Assembly: GCF_963678635.1 (NCBI RefSeq) | Contig: NC_087068.1 | Location: forward strand, 6,601,907-6,665,906 | Length of the DNA: 64,000 nucleotides | DNA from: Symsagittifera roscoffensis | Lineage: Eukaryota > Xenacoelomorpha > Acoela > Convolutidae | Reading direction: 5' to 3' | Notes under the pieces: generated by a model | The model's database searches: none | The model's input: the letters and a program-made list of their open reading frames with translations, nothing else | Told to the model about the DNA's origin: nothing | Program-made: the position numbers and the translations under genes | Shown: positions 34,398-46,724 of the stretch, piece after piece | Layout: the number at the start of each line of letters is the position of its first letter | Numbering within the stretch: position 1 is the stretch's first letter

Positions 34398-36971
34398 TGT
34401 AGACTTCTTCCGGGGAGTCGTCTCCTCTAAGCACGCTTTCACTCTCCTTAACGATTGCAGAGTTTCTCCCCTTTATACCGTGAAGTAGCGGGGGACACTA
34501 AGACACGATATTATCCCAATCCCGAAAGGGTTATGGTGGTGGTCAGACTAAATCGGCCGATCAAAGGATTACGCAACTTCCCCATTAATTTAGGCTCTTT
34601 TCGGCTCTCCTCTTGCGCTTTTAGCTGGTTCAGCAAATCGTGGGCACAACAATTAAATTCTCAATGGCAAAGGAATTAAAAGCAATTTACAGTGCCCTTA
34701 ATGAGCTAACTACTATTTAGCGTTTTCTAAAATGAAGCCCGCGTTTTGTTCCGTTCAATCGCTCCGTTCAATTTTCGCTTGACGCAATTCTAAAATAGCC
34801 TACCCCAGCAGCGCAACTCGCTCACACAATTATTTCAACCCTGTACCAAACTCGGGTTGAAGCGCAACTCGCTCGCACAAAGAGTTCAACCGGTACTAAA
34901 ATCGGGTCCCAATCAGCTTGCTCACACTACTAGTTCAACCCGGTAATAAAATCGTGTTCCAATCAGCTCGCTCACACTACTAGTTCAATCCATCACTAAA
35001 CTCGGGTTCCAGCGCAACTCGCTCAATAGCAATAATTGTTCTCTACTCTGACTGAGAACCAACTACTCTTAATAGTAGCCAACAACTGTTCTCTTCTCTG
35101 ACGAGGATCAACTACTCTTAATGGTAGCTAACACTGTTCTGACTCTTAAAGGATCCCCGGTACCCTCCATTTCGTTATCTTTCTTTACACTTAGTTTATG
35201 TTAAGTCATGCCATTCCCAATCAGTCCTGACATTTGCTTAAATCCCCCGTCCGCACATGTTTAAGACTATATCCCACGTGATATACCCGTCAACTCTGCC
35301 ACGTGCCAACTTCGGTTTCTTTAGCCAATCTTTTTACGCTTATTAGACACCCGATATGCGGTAGGTCTCGAGTTCAGCCCTCGAGTTCAACTCAGCCTCC
35401 AAACCAGGCTGTATTTACTCCTTGACCCTCCGTAGGTCTTTATTTTAATTATCCCGTCAACGTTTCGACCTCTTAAGGGTAGGGGCAGACCCCTTTTCAT
35501 GGGTAGCTAATTCATTCCAAGAATCTATAATTTCAATCTGTACTCTATTCCAATCCCGACTTTCTAGCTATCAACGGAAAGTAATTCGTCTGTTAGGGGT
35601 CAAATTAAACCAAAACGTCACCTCCGGGAAGCCAAGTAAATTCACCGTTCATTCATACTATTTAGGAGACTTAATTCTCATGCTACGGTCCTATTACTAT
35701 CAAATTGCTCTGGACAACTTTTCTTTATTCTAGTTGAATTGCTATTAATAGATCATTCGCCAAGCTAAACTGAACCCAATGTTTATCAAGTCCGATTTGA
35801 ATTAACTCTACTACCCCAAGGTTCCAATGTAAAAGATATAACTTTATCAGCTTCTGCTCTACCTCCAAATATATGAGTTTTCCCCCAAACTTTCAACAAG
35901 GAGACCCATTCTCATTTCCAGGGGTTGGGCTGGGGAATACGCCACTTTCAGATGTTAATCTCGGGTTTTATCATGCAGTTCTGGGGTCAAAACGCCCAAA
36001 GGTCAATTTGAGGTCACCCAGGAGTCAACCGGGGTCAAACTTCCATTTTTGGGCTCAGAATTTCATGGGGGTCCTAAGTACCAAGTTCTACCCTTATCCC
36101 ATTATTACTTCACATTTTGGCTCATTTCTAAGGCCCATTATCATTTTTCCGCAAAAGAGATATTGAAACCGGAAGCAGTCGCCGGAGGGTTTTCACTCAC
36201 AAGGGGTCTTTTTTCTGGTTTCGTATCTTTTTGTCGATTGCCAAAAAAAAATCATATTGCCACTGTTCATCATTTTGCGTAAATTGCCTATTTCCGGTAA
36301 ATTGCCTATCTTCGGTAAATTTCGGTAAATTGCCTCTTTCCGTAAATTGCCTATTTGTGTTTTTCCAAATGCTAATAGCTTCCATTTCACTCGCCGGATT
36401 TGGTTCAAATCAAAATACAAGATGTATCTTGCCACTACCTATCATCCCTCCAAATTCCAGCTTCCTGCCTTCATTGGAGGCTGAGAAACCACTTCCAAAA
36501 GTTAAGGGTGGGTTAGTTCACTTGAGGCATAAAACCGGAAGTGGGGTTTCAAGGAGTCTGCGGTTCCGAACTTAAGCTTCCTTCACTTAGGCCTACAACA
36601 TACTGAAACTTGAGCCCAAAACCGCCGCTAGTTTCCGAGTTCTGATAGGTCCATTTACACTTCCGGGGACCGTTATCACTTGCCCCCCAAGGGTCTGAGG
36701 GGTCCCGATTTTTGTATGCCCGCGTCGAATCATCTCTTGTATCCCTCCTCTGAGTTTCATAACATTAGCTTGCTTAGTTCCGATTTTGGGGGGGGGGGGG
36801 GTTCATCGCTTTTGTCAAATTTTTTTTTCTGTCATAGGAGGGTCGATATCTTCTAAGATTGAACAGTTTTCAACTCTACCTTTTGTTTGCTCTACTTTTT
36901 AACTTAATGACGAATCAATCTTACGCTCAGGTTACTATAGCATGTAATACAAAAGAATCACCAATTCTACA
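34398..36971 (-). repeat. LTR copy C (3' LTR of element C-D)
   Basis: It begins TGTAGACTTC and ends CAATTCTACA. A G run of 12-13 lies at about 36787. Open frames shared among the LTR copies are short and not supported as genes. Confidence 0.85.
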
Positions 36972-36983
36972 GTCTTCCCTTCT
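36972..36983 (-). promoter_or_regulatory. Polypurine tract of element C-D
   Basis: On the minus strand it reads AGAAGGGAAGAC directly before the LTR's TGTAG. This is the expected primer for plus-strand DNA synthesis. The same bases follow LTR copy B. Confidence 0.75.
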
Positions 36984-38599
36984 AGTCTATTATTCTCCCG
37001 AATAATGCTAATGACAAAATATTTTGTTTAACCGTTTTTCTACTGAGATATATAGCCCAATCTAACACCTCAACTCGACTCATTATCTATCATCTAGCCC
37101 CTCTTATAACGCTATTATAAATTTTTTTAACTACACCTTCGTTTTTTTTGCTTTCCATACCGCCTTGTACTACTCTCTAGGTATAGAGCCGTATAGACTT
37201 AGTAAATTCACCATCGTATACGTGTTGCGCCGCAGCGAACCGCGGGCTTCAGTTTCCGTAGACTCTTACATAATCAATTGATCGATAATAGCACCAAAAG
37301 TTGCTTTCTCAGAAGCAACTAAGAGTCTAGGAAGATAATCTAAGGCATCAAGAACCGTCTCCACCCTTTTTCAACTTCCAGAAATCCTAATGACACTTGT
37401 TCACTATCATGGTGGAGACATTTTTAATCCAGAAGATGAGACAGGAAAAATAATTTTCAAATTTTACTCACTGAACTGCGGCTTCTTATTACTTCCCGGA
37501 CCTCTTGCGTCCAGTCTTCTTCATCGCTCCTCATGTCGTTTCCATCTGTCCACGAGGTGCCTGTAGTCCTACTGCGGCACCATCCAGTCACTTCCTCCGT
37601 CTTTAACTGTCACGTGATCGTCGGGTGGTCGCCAACACTGCTTGGGGACCTCGCATTCAGATTTAACCCAGCCGCGGTCAACTTCATCTTCGCCGAACGA
37701 AGGCAGCTTTTTCCGAACTGTGGAAGTAGGCGGCCTTTGCATCTCTAAGCCCCACTTCCCGTCCATCGCCAAGCCCCTCTCGATAGTCGTCACTTTCGCA
37801 TCGCTTGAATTACCTGAAGGAACCTTCTGATCTGCTAATCGCTTGCAGAGTGTGACGTTCGTCCCATACTTTTGTAGGCAATTTGTGTTCGCACGACGTT
37901 TCGGTCATTTCTTGGCATGTTTCAGTCCAAGTAGGTTTGTTTCGTACGTGTTATTGTAATCTGGACTTTGGATGGCTTCACTCATCATCTGAACTCCCGC
38001 AGAGGCATTGTTACCACTACTCAGAAGACTACCTGCCGTCTCGTCCTCGTCGAAATTCAACTCATCATCGTCAGATTCATCAAAAGAGCCTTTCGTGTCG
38101 TTCTCGTTCCCGCCCGGAGCAACCTTTACATCTCTTCTCTCCCGACCAACCATCGTGAATACGCTTCGCGTGCCGTTTCTGTGTGACAGCAAGGATGTAA
38201 ATAGGCGACTAAAATTGGAAGGAAGCGGGGAAATAATTCAATTCCACGGGTTGACTCCCCCAATTCAATCATTTTTCCACTCGTAACCTTGCCTATTACC
38301 ACAGTGTTCTCTTCACTATGCTCATCGACCGATTTATCATTCTGTCCCATCTTTGTCGGGCAGACGCGTTCCACTGAGTTGTCGTCGGATTCGCAATTCT
38401 CCAGATCATCTTCTCTCAAAGAGCCATGACTCATTACCTGACAATCGTTTCCCTGACCGCTACTTTCGGAACTTCGGTGCCGACTCGCTCGGCAGCGTCG
38501 TCTACTGTTCCCGCTTCGTCTACTTGATTTTCGCGTGTCACTGCCACGTCACACCCAGCAATTTATGTGCCAAAACTTGCATCCTTGTGCTACGCCAGC
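36984..38599. other. Internal region of element C-D, 3' part
   Basis: Minus-strand frames at 37905-38192 (acidic, DESDDDELNFDEDE) and 38126-38434 are short and unplaced. No RT, RNase H or integrase motif is visible in any frame. Confidence 0.45.
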
Positions 38600-40000
38600 A
38601 CCGTCTCACAAGATTCTGTAGTCACAGCTGCGTTGACGCATACTCTGCCTGAATCCACCCAGCTCGGTCCCAAAATCGCGGTCTCCCAGGACATCTGAGT
38701 CTAACCTCAATTGGACTACTGCACTTCGTCCCAAATTTCAGAACTTCGTTGTTCATGTCGAAAACGAAATCTTATCTTCGTTCCGTTCGTACCAAACCAG
38801 TCCGAGCGTTAGATCAACCTCCAGCTCATTGACCACCAAGGGATCGGTCCTTCTGTGAAACTGTCCCAGCTGGAGCACGATCGATGCTTTGCCGACTGCA
38901 CCCAAACTGTCTCCTGTTTTTGTCTCGAGAATTTCCTCGGCCTGTCTCAGGGGCATCTCTAGTCCAATCGACGGGTAGGTTTTGTAGCCTAACAGGGTCC
39001 ATTCGAGCTTCAGATCCACTTCCACTCTAGCATACCTGTTGTTGACATAGCCTGTCGTCTGTCTCCATGGGAGTCGATTCACTCACTTCCATCTTCGCAT
39101 TCTCGGGGGCCACGACCTGTGACTCCTTCACTTGGCGTCCCACTATCGGCTTGTCAACTCCGTCTTTCCGATCTACCAACTGTCTCTGAGGCTCCTCTGC
39201 GATTTAAATTTTCTGCGGCCTTGGGCACGACTCCTATTCGAATGAAGTCGCCGAGCTTGGGTCGGAACTCGTGAAAAATTTCTTTGACTTCTCATCATAG
39301 AAACTTCCTAAACAATCGCTCATCCATCGAGTACTCAGAACCATGTCCGTGTCAATCTCGTGGTTCTCTATGACTACGGCTGGGAATTAATCCCACTGCA
39401 TCGAAATCTCGGATAGCTGCAACGTCTGGAAAGCATCCAGTCGCATCAAGTTGCCCGCAGTCTCGTCTTCAAGTTCTGTTTCCATATACACTGGGTATCG
39501 GCGCGGGCAGAAAGATCTGCTTCACCCCAACAGGTTCGGCCAATACACCAAACCCTTCGTGAACCTACTTGGCTAGCTTGTTTTCCTCTTCAACTGAGCT
39601 CGTTTCTCTTGGGACCTCTGGGTTTCTGCCCCCATCAAGCACAACTTCGAAGTGATGTGGAATCAATTCTCCGCAGTCTTCGGTGATCACCTCAACCAAT
39701 CCTTCCCTTCCAGTCCATAGCACCCCTCTAGGACGCTCGAGGATCATCCCGTGTCGTCCTTCCAATTGTTTGAGGCTCAGCACCACGTCGACTTATATCT
39801 CAGTAGCCGCCACCACAACGACATCCAGTCGCTCCGTGAATGTCCCAATCTGCACATAAACTTCTGCCTGGCCCAAAACAACAACTTCACTAGCTCTTCG
39901 TCCATATCTCTTCCAACAACGTCGCTTTCTCTTCCAGCAATGGCACCGAACTACCGCCTGCATGAATACAGTGCCGCTGATAGTCCACCCTGATGTCTGA
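38600..40000 (-). pseudogene. Decayed protease-like region with repeated retropepsin-type strands (element C-D)
   Basis: At least three minus-strand stretches resemble the C-terminal half of a retropepsin, where a hydrophobic strand is followed by an LG-type motif. These are AEVYVQIGTFTERLDVVVVA (near 39870), FPAVVIENHEIDTDMVLSTR (near 39360), and ASIVLQLGQFHRRTDPLVVN followed by DLTLGLVW (38753-38900). A fourth weak piece is VLGDRDFGTELGG (near 38690). No DTG/DSG active site is seen. Stops and shifts occur throughout. Repeated protease-like units would be unusual; chance or partial duplication are alternatives. Confidence 0.35.
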
Positions 40001-40392
40001 TTTTTTCTTTGGCTTACTGAGACTGATCAACATAGGTACGAACAAGTTCTCGACAACGATAACTGCTATTTTCTCGGTTATGCAGTAGTTCCTATCCTAT
40101 CTCCAATTTCATGAATGTCCAGCCATGAATGAAAACACTGTCATGCGGTAGTTCTATAGATCCTTTCTCGGATGCATCATTCTAAACTCAGCGTATTCGA
40201 TCCAATTCGAACAACCCACACTCCCTAGTTTGGTTCCCAGCAGAAACACATCGTCAACCCTCGCTTTGAAGAAAACTTCGTTTGCTGCTTGGTTGCCCCA
40301 CTCCATCTACTGTGTCAAGGTTTAGTCTACTCTTCCTCAGACACTCGTCGTTGCTGAATTCAAAGGTTGTTATTCGCTCGATAAAGAAAACC

Positions 40393-40407
40393 CACCCAGG
40401 AGCGCCA
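40393..40407 (-). promoter_or_regulatory. Primer binding site of element C-D
   Basis: It reads TGGCGCTCCTGGGTG on the minus strand, one base from the LTR end. It is identical to the site at 13709-13723. Confidence 0.85.
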
Positions 40408-40408
40408 G

Positions 40409-42976
40409 TGTAGTTTTCTTCCGGGGAGTCGTCTCCTCTAAGCACGCTTTCACTCTCCTTAACGATTGCAGAGTTTCTCCCCTTTATACCGTGTAATAGC
40501 GGGGGACACTAAGACACGATATTATTCTCAATCTCGAAAGGGTTATGTTGGTGGTCAGACTAAATCGGCCGATCAAAGGATTACGCAACTTCACCCTTAA
40601 TTTAGGCTCTTTTCGGCACTTCTCTTGCACTTTTAGCTGGTTCAGCAAATCGTGGGGACAACAAGTAAATTCTCAATCGCAAAGGAAGTAAAAGCAATTT
40701 ACAGTGCCTTTATTGAGCTAACTACTATTTACCAACTTCTATTTGTTTCGTTCAATCGCTCCGTTCAATTTTCGCTTGATGCAATTCTAAACTCGCCTAC
40801 CCCAGCAGCGCAACTCGCTCACACAATTATTTCAACTCTGTGCTAAACTCGGGTTGAAGCGCAACTCGCTCGCACAATGAGTTCAACTCGGTACTAAAAT
40901 CAGGTTCCAACCGGCTCGCTCACATTACTAGTTCAACCCATCACTAAACTCGGGTTCCAGCGCAACTCGCTCACTAGCAATAATTGTTCTCTACTCTGGC
41001 TGAAAACCAACTACTCTTAATAGCAGCCAACAACTGTTCTCTTCTCTGACGAGAATCAACTACACTTAAAGGTAGCTAACGCTGTTCCGACTCTTAAAGG
41101 ATCTTCGGTACCCTCCATTTCCTTATCCTTCTTTACACTTAGTTTTAGTTAAATCACGCCATTCCCGATCAGTCCTGACATCCGCTTAAATCTCCCGTCC
41201 GCACATGTTCAAGACTATATCCCTCCCCCTGCAGCTCTGCCACGTGCCAAATTCGGTTTCTACTACCAATCTTTTTACGCTTTTTAGACACCCGGTATGC
41301 GGTAGGTGTCACAATTTGACCAAGCAAACAAATGTCATACGATTCTAATCAGCTAATTCCTGACCTCAGTCACTTCAGCCCTCGAGTTCTAATCAACCTC
41401 CAAACCATTCTGCATTTAATCAGTGACCCTCCCAAGGTCTTTATTTTAATTATCCCGTTAACGTTCCGACCTCCTAAGGGTAGGGGAGACCTCTTTTCAT
41501 GGGTAGCTAATTTATTCCAAGATTCTAAAATTTGGATCTGTACTCTATTCCAATCCCGACCTTCTAGCTATCAGGGGAAAGTAGTTCGTCTATTAGGGGT
41601 CAAATTAAACCACAAAGTCTATTAGGGGTGAAATTAAACCAAAAATCCCGGGAAGCCAAGTAAATTCCCCGTTCGTTCATACTATTTAGGAGACTTAATT
41701 AACATGCTAAGGTCCTATTACTATAAGATTGCTCTGGGACTACTTTTCTTTAGTCTAGTTGATTTACTAAAAATAGATCATTCGCCAAGCATAACTGAAC
41801 GCAATGTTTACCAAGTCCACTTCGAATTAGCTCTACTACCCCAAGGTTCCAATGTAAAAGATATATCTCTATCAGCTTCTGCTCTACCTCCCAATATATG
41901 AGTTTTCCTCCAAATTTTCAACAAGGAGACCCATTCTCATTTCCAGGAGTTGGGCTGGGGAATACACCACTTTCAGATAATAATCTCGGGTTTTATCATT
42001 CAAGTTTGGCGCCAAAACGCTCAAAAACAAATTTGAGGTCACCCAGGAGTCAACCGGGGTCAAACATCCATATTTGGGCTCATAATTTCATGGGGATCCT
42101 AACTACCAAGTTCTAGCCTTTTCCCATTAATATTTCACAATTTCTCTCATTTCTAAGGTCCATTATCATTTTTTCCGCAAAAAGGCTATTGACACCGGAA
42201 GGAGTCGCCGGAGGGTTTTCACTCACAAGGGGTCTTTTTCCGTATTTTTGTCTGTTGCCGCAAAAATTTCATTATGCCACTGTTTATGATTTCGCGTAAA
42301 TTGCCTATTTCCCGTAAATTGCCTATTTTTGTTAAATTGCGGTAAATTGCCTATTTCCGTAAATTGCCTATTTCTGTTTTTCCTATTTATTTCCAATCCA
42401 CTCGCCGGATTTGGTTCAAATTATAATACAAGATGTATCTTGCCACTACCTATCATCCCTCCAAGTTTCAGCGTCCTGCTTTCATTGGAGGCTGAGAAAC
42501 GACTTCCGGAAGTTAGGGGTGGGTTCGTTCACTTAAGGCATAAAACCGAAAGGGGTTCCTAGGAGTCTGGGGTTCCAAATTTGAGCTTCCTTCAACTAGG
42601 CCTACAACATACTGAAATTTGAGCCCGAAACCGCCGCTAGTATCCGAGTTCTGATAGGGCCATTTACACTTCTCGGGACCGTTATCACTTGCCCCCCAAG
42701 GGTCTGAGGGGTCCCGATTTTTGTATGCACGGGTCGAATCATCTCTAGTATCCCTCCTCTGAGTTTCTTAACATTAGCTTGCTTAGTTCCGATTTTTTTG
42801 GGGGGGTTCACCGGTTTTGTCAATTTTTATTTTCTGACATAGGAGGGATGATATCTTCGAAGAATGAACTATCTTGAACTCAAACCTTTTGCTTGCTGTA
42901 CTACTTAACTTCATGACGAATCAATCTTACGCTCAGGTTACTATAGCATGTAAGACAGTAGAATCAACAATTCTAC
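40409..42976 (-). repeat. LTR copy D (5' LTR of element C-D)
   Basis: It starts TGTAGTTTTC and ends ATTCTAC, followed by minisatellite. It carries a small duplicated segment near 41595-41645 and a shorter G run (seven) than the other copies. Confidence 0.85.
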
Positions 42977-43040
42977 TTGCGACCATTGCGACTCAAATTG
43001 AGTATGCTGCAACCATTGCGACTCAAAATGGGTATGTTGC
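42977..43040. repeat. 30-bp minisatellite, two units, right of element C-D
   Basis: Units at 42977-43006 and 43007-43036 match the arrays at 25283 and 33921 and start in phase with the unit. Confidence 0.9.
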
Positions 43041-46000
43041 TACTTTGCGCGAACGAAATAAGGTATGACCGTCGAATCATGAGTCAAACACCTCAGCACG
43101 GAAAGCATTGCAACGGCTCAAATATGAAGAAATTTGTTTCTTATCTTCTTCGGTCTTCTTAAACCAATTGACTTTTTGCTGTTAACTTCAACCGAGGAAC
43201 TGGTTGATCTGAAACGAACTGAAATCATTGATAAAACTGGTAGTTATTTCAAACTAAAAATTTGATTTGCATAGGAATTGCCTAATTCCATACAAATTAG
43301 TTCTCCTTTTATCGTTTTCTGAAATTAGTTGTCTATTTGTTCTATACTTAAACGATGAACCGATTCGAATTACGAGTTAAACAAAAAATAATGGCAGAAC
43401 CGTTAAAATTCCCCGACTTTCAACTCAAGATTCATGGCTGTTGCCAATTCAAACAAGTTTGTTCGTTGTTTTTGATCTTGTGAAATGGGGTATACTTTTT
43501 GAAATATTGATAAAACCGTTAAACTTTTCAGATTTTGATTTTGACATGCATGCGAATTGCGGGTTTCTATAGAAAGTTTTCTTCATTTTCAGTTTTCTGA
43601 AAACAGTTACCTATTGGTTTCAAACTTAAACGAAGAGCTGATCCGAAACAGCAGACGAAATGAAAAACTTGGCTGAAGCATTAATTTTACTCAACTTTGA
43701 ATTCAAAATATGCTTGGCAATGGCGCAATTCCAAGCAAATTTTTCTTCGCCTTCTTTTTTGTGACTTTTTTAACCTAATTTTACAATATTTAAATCAGCG
43801 TATGGTGCGTTGTACCCTTCTCGTGAGTTGAAAGGAAGTTCTCGTGAGCCTATAGCTCATCTACTGTCACCCCCGCCATATTCAAACATAAGTTATAATA
43901 CATTACTCTTGATCATACAAGTTTGTATTTTTGAAGCAAAAATGTGCCCGCATTTGATGAAAAACTAAGTTATTTTCAATTAATAATAATTGGCAAGAGT
44001 GAGCAAAATTCAAATTTACGAAAAACTTCAAGTGAGGGAAGTATAAAAGCCAAGTGTAGATTTGGAGGGATTCGACCCCCTCACTGACGAAGGTTTCTTC
44101 TTTGCTACTATCTTTCGGCTTCCATTTTGGCCGACCGACCGCACAGTGTTTCTAAAGGCGCCTTTGGCGCTAAAATATACTCTTTTTGAGAGAGAATGTT
44201 CAATAAGGAGTATATTTAGATCACAAACTGAGCTTTCATGAAAACATAGAAGTACTCAAGAAAAACAAGGTCTTCTCTCCGGATTTTTTAACCAACTGGG
44301 AAAACTTTGAGTTCTTAACAACTAGTGAGAGCATACAAAAATTGCGGTAAAACAATAATCCAATATGCTGTTCTGTTAAGCGGAACAGCAAGTAAGACTG
44401 ACTTAAACAATTTAGTCAAAACTGTTCAAATCAGGAGCAAACCCTGAATGTTCCGACTGCCTTTTAAGGTCTGTGGAGCAGTAATGGCATTTTTAAAAAA
44501 AAAATCAACATTATAAAAAATAACATGATTTTTTTTTAATATGAAATTTTTTGTGAACATCATCCCCCCACACGCCAAATAAAAAACAAAGTGATAAGTT
44601 TCGCTCCAAGTAACAAACCAATAATGGCAAATAAGCTTGCTTCAATAAGTGTGAAGCGATATTTAAGACGGAAGAACTCTCCGCTTACTCGTTACTAGCC
44701 CAAAACAATCGCGCGTTATATGTCTCAAATTGCCCAAAATGGCAATCTTCAAAACCTCAATCTACAAAAAAAACACACAGGTGAAAGTTTTTTTCTAATT
44801 TTAAGCCTGAGACAACCTTATCTTTTGAGTGATTTTTTATAAAAAAAAATTCTTCAAAAATGGCTAGTTGACAAGCCCCGAAGTCTGAAGAAAACCGCCC
44901 CGAGCACAAATATTCCATTACTTGTTTTTCTTCACAAACATGTATATTCAAAATCACTGCTTGGTTAAACGTACATGCTGCTAAAAATGGAATTATCATA
45001 ATGAGTTAAAAAGCATCAACTACACCGGCGTGTTAATATACAATTGCACTTTGTATAAATCAAAATGATCAAGACAATTCTAATATTAGATATAAAAATA
45101 ATCTCGAAAAGAACTAATGGATCTGTCAAAAGAAATTTTTTCGTGTATTTCTATTGAATATTTTTCAAGTTCAAATTTAAATTTTTGTTGAGCTTCAACT
45201 TTTTTCAGTTTTTTGTGTAAATTGTTCCATTTATTACGAATAATTTTTCCTTCAGATTTCTTTTCCCAATTTGTTTTTAGAAATCTGTTTTGATTTATTT
45301 GTTTTGTGTGTTCGTTTAGTTTCACAGGTACTCTGTTATAGATAAACTGCCTATCAATTTTATTTTTATTGATCTTTTTCACCACATCGAACATTCTAGT
45401 CAAGCTACGCTGGGTAATGAAAATCATTACGAAAGTCGGATCAAAAACATACGTCGTAGTTTAGTTCGAGTTCTGTATTATTCAATAGAAAACTTACTTC
45501 AATTTGAAATTTTGAAGCTTTCAAGCAAAAATAATACGTATTGATGAGGTAGGAAATGCAACAAAAACCTTACTTGAACGAAGAGGTTTCAGATAAACTC
45601 GCTAATACTATGACTTTTTCATAAAACTCAGTACGAGGCAAAACGCTGTGAGACAAGATCAACCTTAAAGGTTGCGTAAAAAAGCTTTTGTTAAAACTTA
45701 AAATTAATTTTTGAAACCTAAAAATAATCTTTCAAAACGCAGCTTATCACTATGTTTTTCCTGACGATTATTTTTTCGGTTGTTTGGATCTTTCCAGATA
45801 AAATTTGAGGAAAATTACTTGATTATTGGGCTAAGTGTAGTGTTGTTTTCCCGAGTTCTCTGGGCCAAGTTTTTATGAAAAACTTTCAAAATATACCAGT
45901 AAATTGTGTTTTCCTTGAAAGAAAAGGATACGCTTTATAAACTGTGTTCTTTTTCTGAGGCATCCCTCGGAGAATTGACTTGAAATTTTTAGGATGTCCT

Positions 46001-46326
46001 TACAAACATAAATTAATCATAAGTTACTGAGCTCAATATAGTGTAGAGTTTGTTGCAAACGATAAATTCTTGTATTAAACGTTTCATTTAAAAACAGAAG
46101 CTCCACCAATAATTTGGCAAATTTGAGCCGTATAAGAGAAAACATTTAATCAATGTAGTCGACCTAAAAAAAATTATCAAAAATTCTTAAAATTTTTTTG
46201 AACATCCTCTTCCCTTCCAGAAAAGTTTAAATCCGCCACTATGAAAATTAGAGCTTTTCCTCAGACATTTCGTTTCAAACTATTACATTTCGGCTCTTTT
46301 TCAGTTTATTCACTTTCGCTATATAG
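43041..46326. other. AT-rich non-coding stretch
   Basis: No supported gene. The longest minus frame (45086-45427, 113 codons) is Lys/Asn/Ile-rich as expected by chance in such sequence. There is a 10-bp inverted repeat AAATATACTC/GAGTATATTT at about 44172-44217. Confidence 0.5.
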
Positions 46327-46508
46327 GGATTTCTGGGTTTTATGCACTAAACGGCCCAAAATCAATTTTTCTACATCGTAAGCTGGAAATTATGCGATCA
46401 AATTTGATTGGGTAATTTTAGCCATTCAAATTTATCCACAATAATTTCAGTTCAAGAGATGTAGTAATATTGAATTTGGGCCGTTTAGTGCATAAGACCC
46501 GGATTTCT
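46327..46508. mobile_element. MITE-like element with 8-bp target duplication
   Basis: Terminal inverted repeats of about 30 bp start GGGTTTTATGCACTAAAC (46335) and, on the other strand, GGGTCTTATGCACTAAAC (46500). GGATTTCT occurs directly outside on both sides (46327-46334 and 46501-46508). The element is 166 bp and non-coding. An 8-bp duplication fits hAT, P or Merlin-type transposases; the GG start would fit Merlin, but that is a guess. Confidence 0.8.
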
Positions 46509-46615
46509 TTTGGGTTTGGATCTACTTAACAATCCCCCCCCCCCCCATGGTTCCTACTTAAGAATCTCCACCCCTATAAATAAATACAGTAAATTAGCAC
46601 TGAGCTTTCTATTGA

Positions 46616-46724
46616 GAATTATAATTTTGCTGCATTCTGATCGGTTGAAAAATCGACCATTTTGACCTACTTAACAATCTCTCCCCCCCCCCTTTTCTTG
46701 AAAGGGGTGGAGATTGTTAAGTAG
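46616..46724. repeat. Small hairpin repeat, copy 2
   Basis: Arms CTACTTAACAATCTC-C run (from 46667) and GGGGTGGAGATTGTTAAGTA (from 46704) flank TTTTCTTGAAA. It is related to 31306-31412, and a partial third arm lies near 46529-46550. Confidence 0.7.

Larger units (their letters stand above)
34398..42976 (-). mobile_element. Complete but gutted LTR retrotransposon (element C-D), inserted in the minisatellite
   Basis: Left LTR 34398-36971 (2574 bp) and right LTR 40409-42976 (2568 bp) are direct repeats bounded by TGTAG and CTAC(A). On the minus strand the PBS (40393-40407) lies one base from the right LTR, and the polypurine tract AGAAGGGAAGAC (36972-36983) abuts the left one. The 3.4-kb internal region has only decayed protease-like sequence and no reverse transcriptase, so the copy was non-autonomous or deleted. 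Minisatellite units lie on both outer sides. I find no convincing target-site duplication. Confidence 0.85.

Noticed and set aside
33827..34402. Second set of repeat-protein frames, including a Cys/Asp-rich one
   Set aside because: Same minisatellite in the duplicated copy, open in five frames. No gene support.
37533..38652. Plus-strand frames of 60-100 codons inside element C-D
   Set aside because: They are shadows opposite the minus-strand internal region and show no domain.
42971..42981. Target-site duplication around element C-D
   Set aside because: Left flank ends ATTGGGT and right flank starts TTGCGACC, with no match of four or more bases. The minisatellite or recombination may have erased it, so none is claimed.
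44060..44100. A GGATTCGACCCCC-like stretch resembling a tRNA T-arm
   Set aside because: The T-loop is off by a base and no acceptor, D-arm or anticodon arm can be folded around it.
45086..45427. 113-codon minus-strand frame rich in Lys, Asn and Ile
   Set aside because: Composition is what AT-rich DNA gives by chance, with no neighbour, motif or repeat support.
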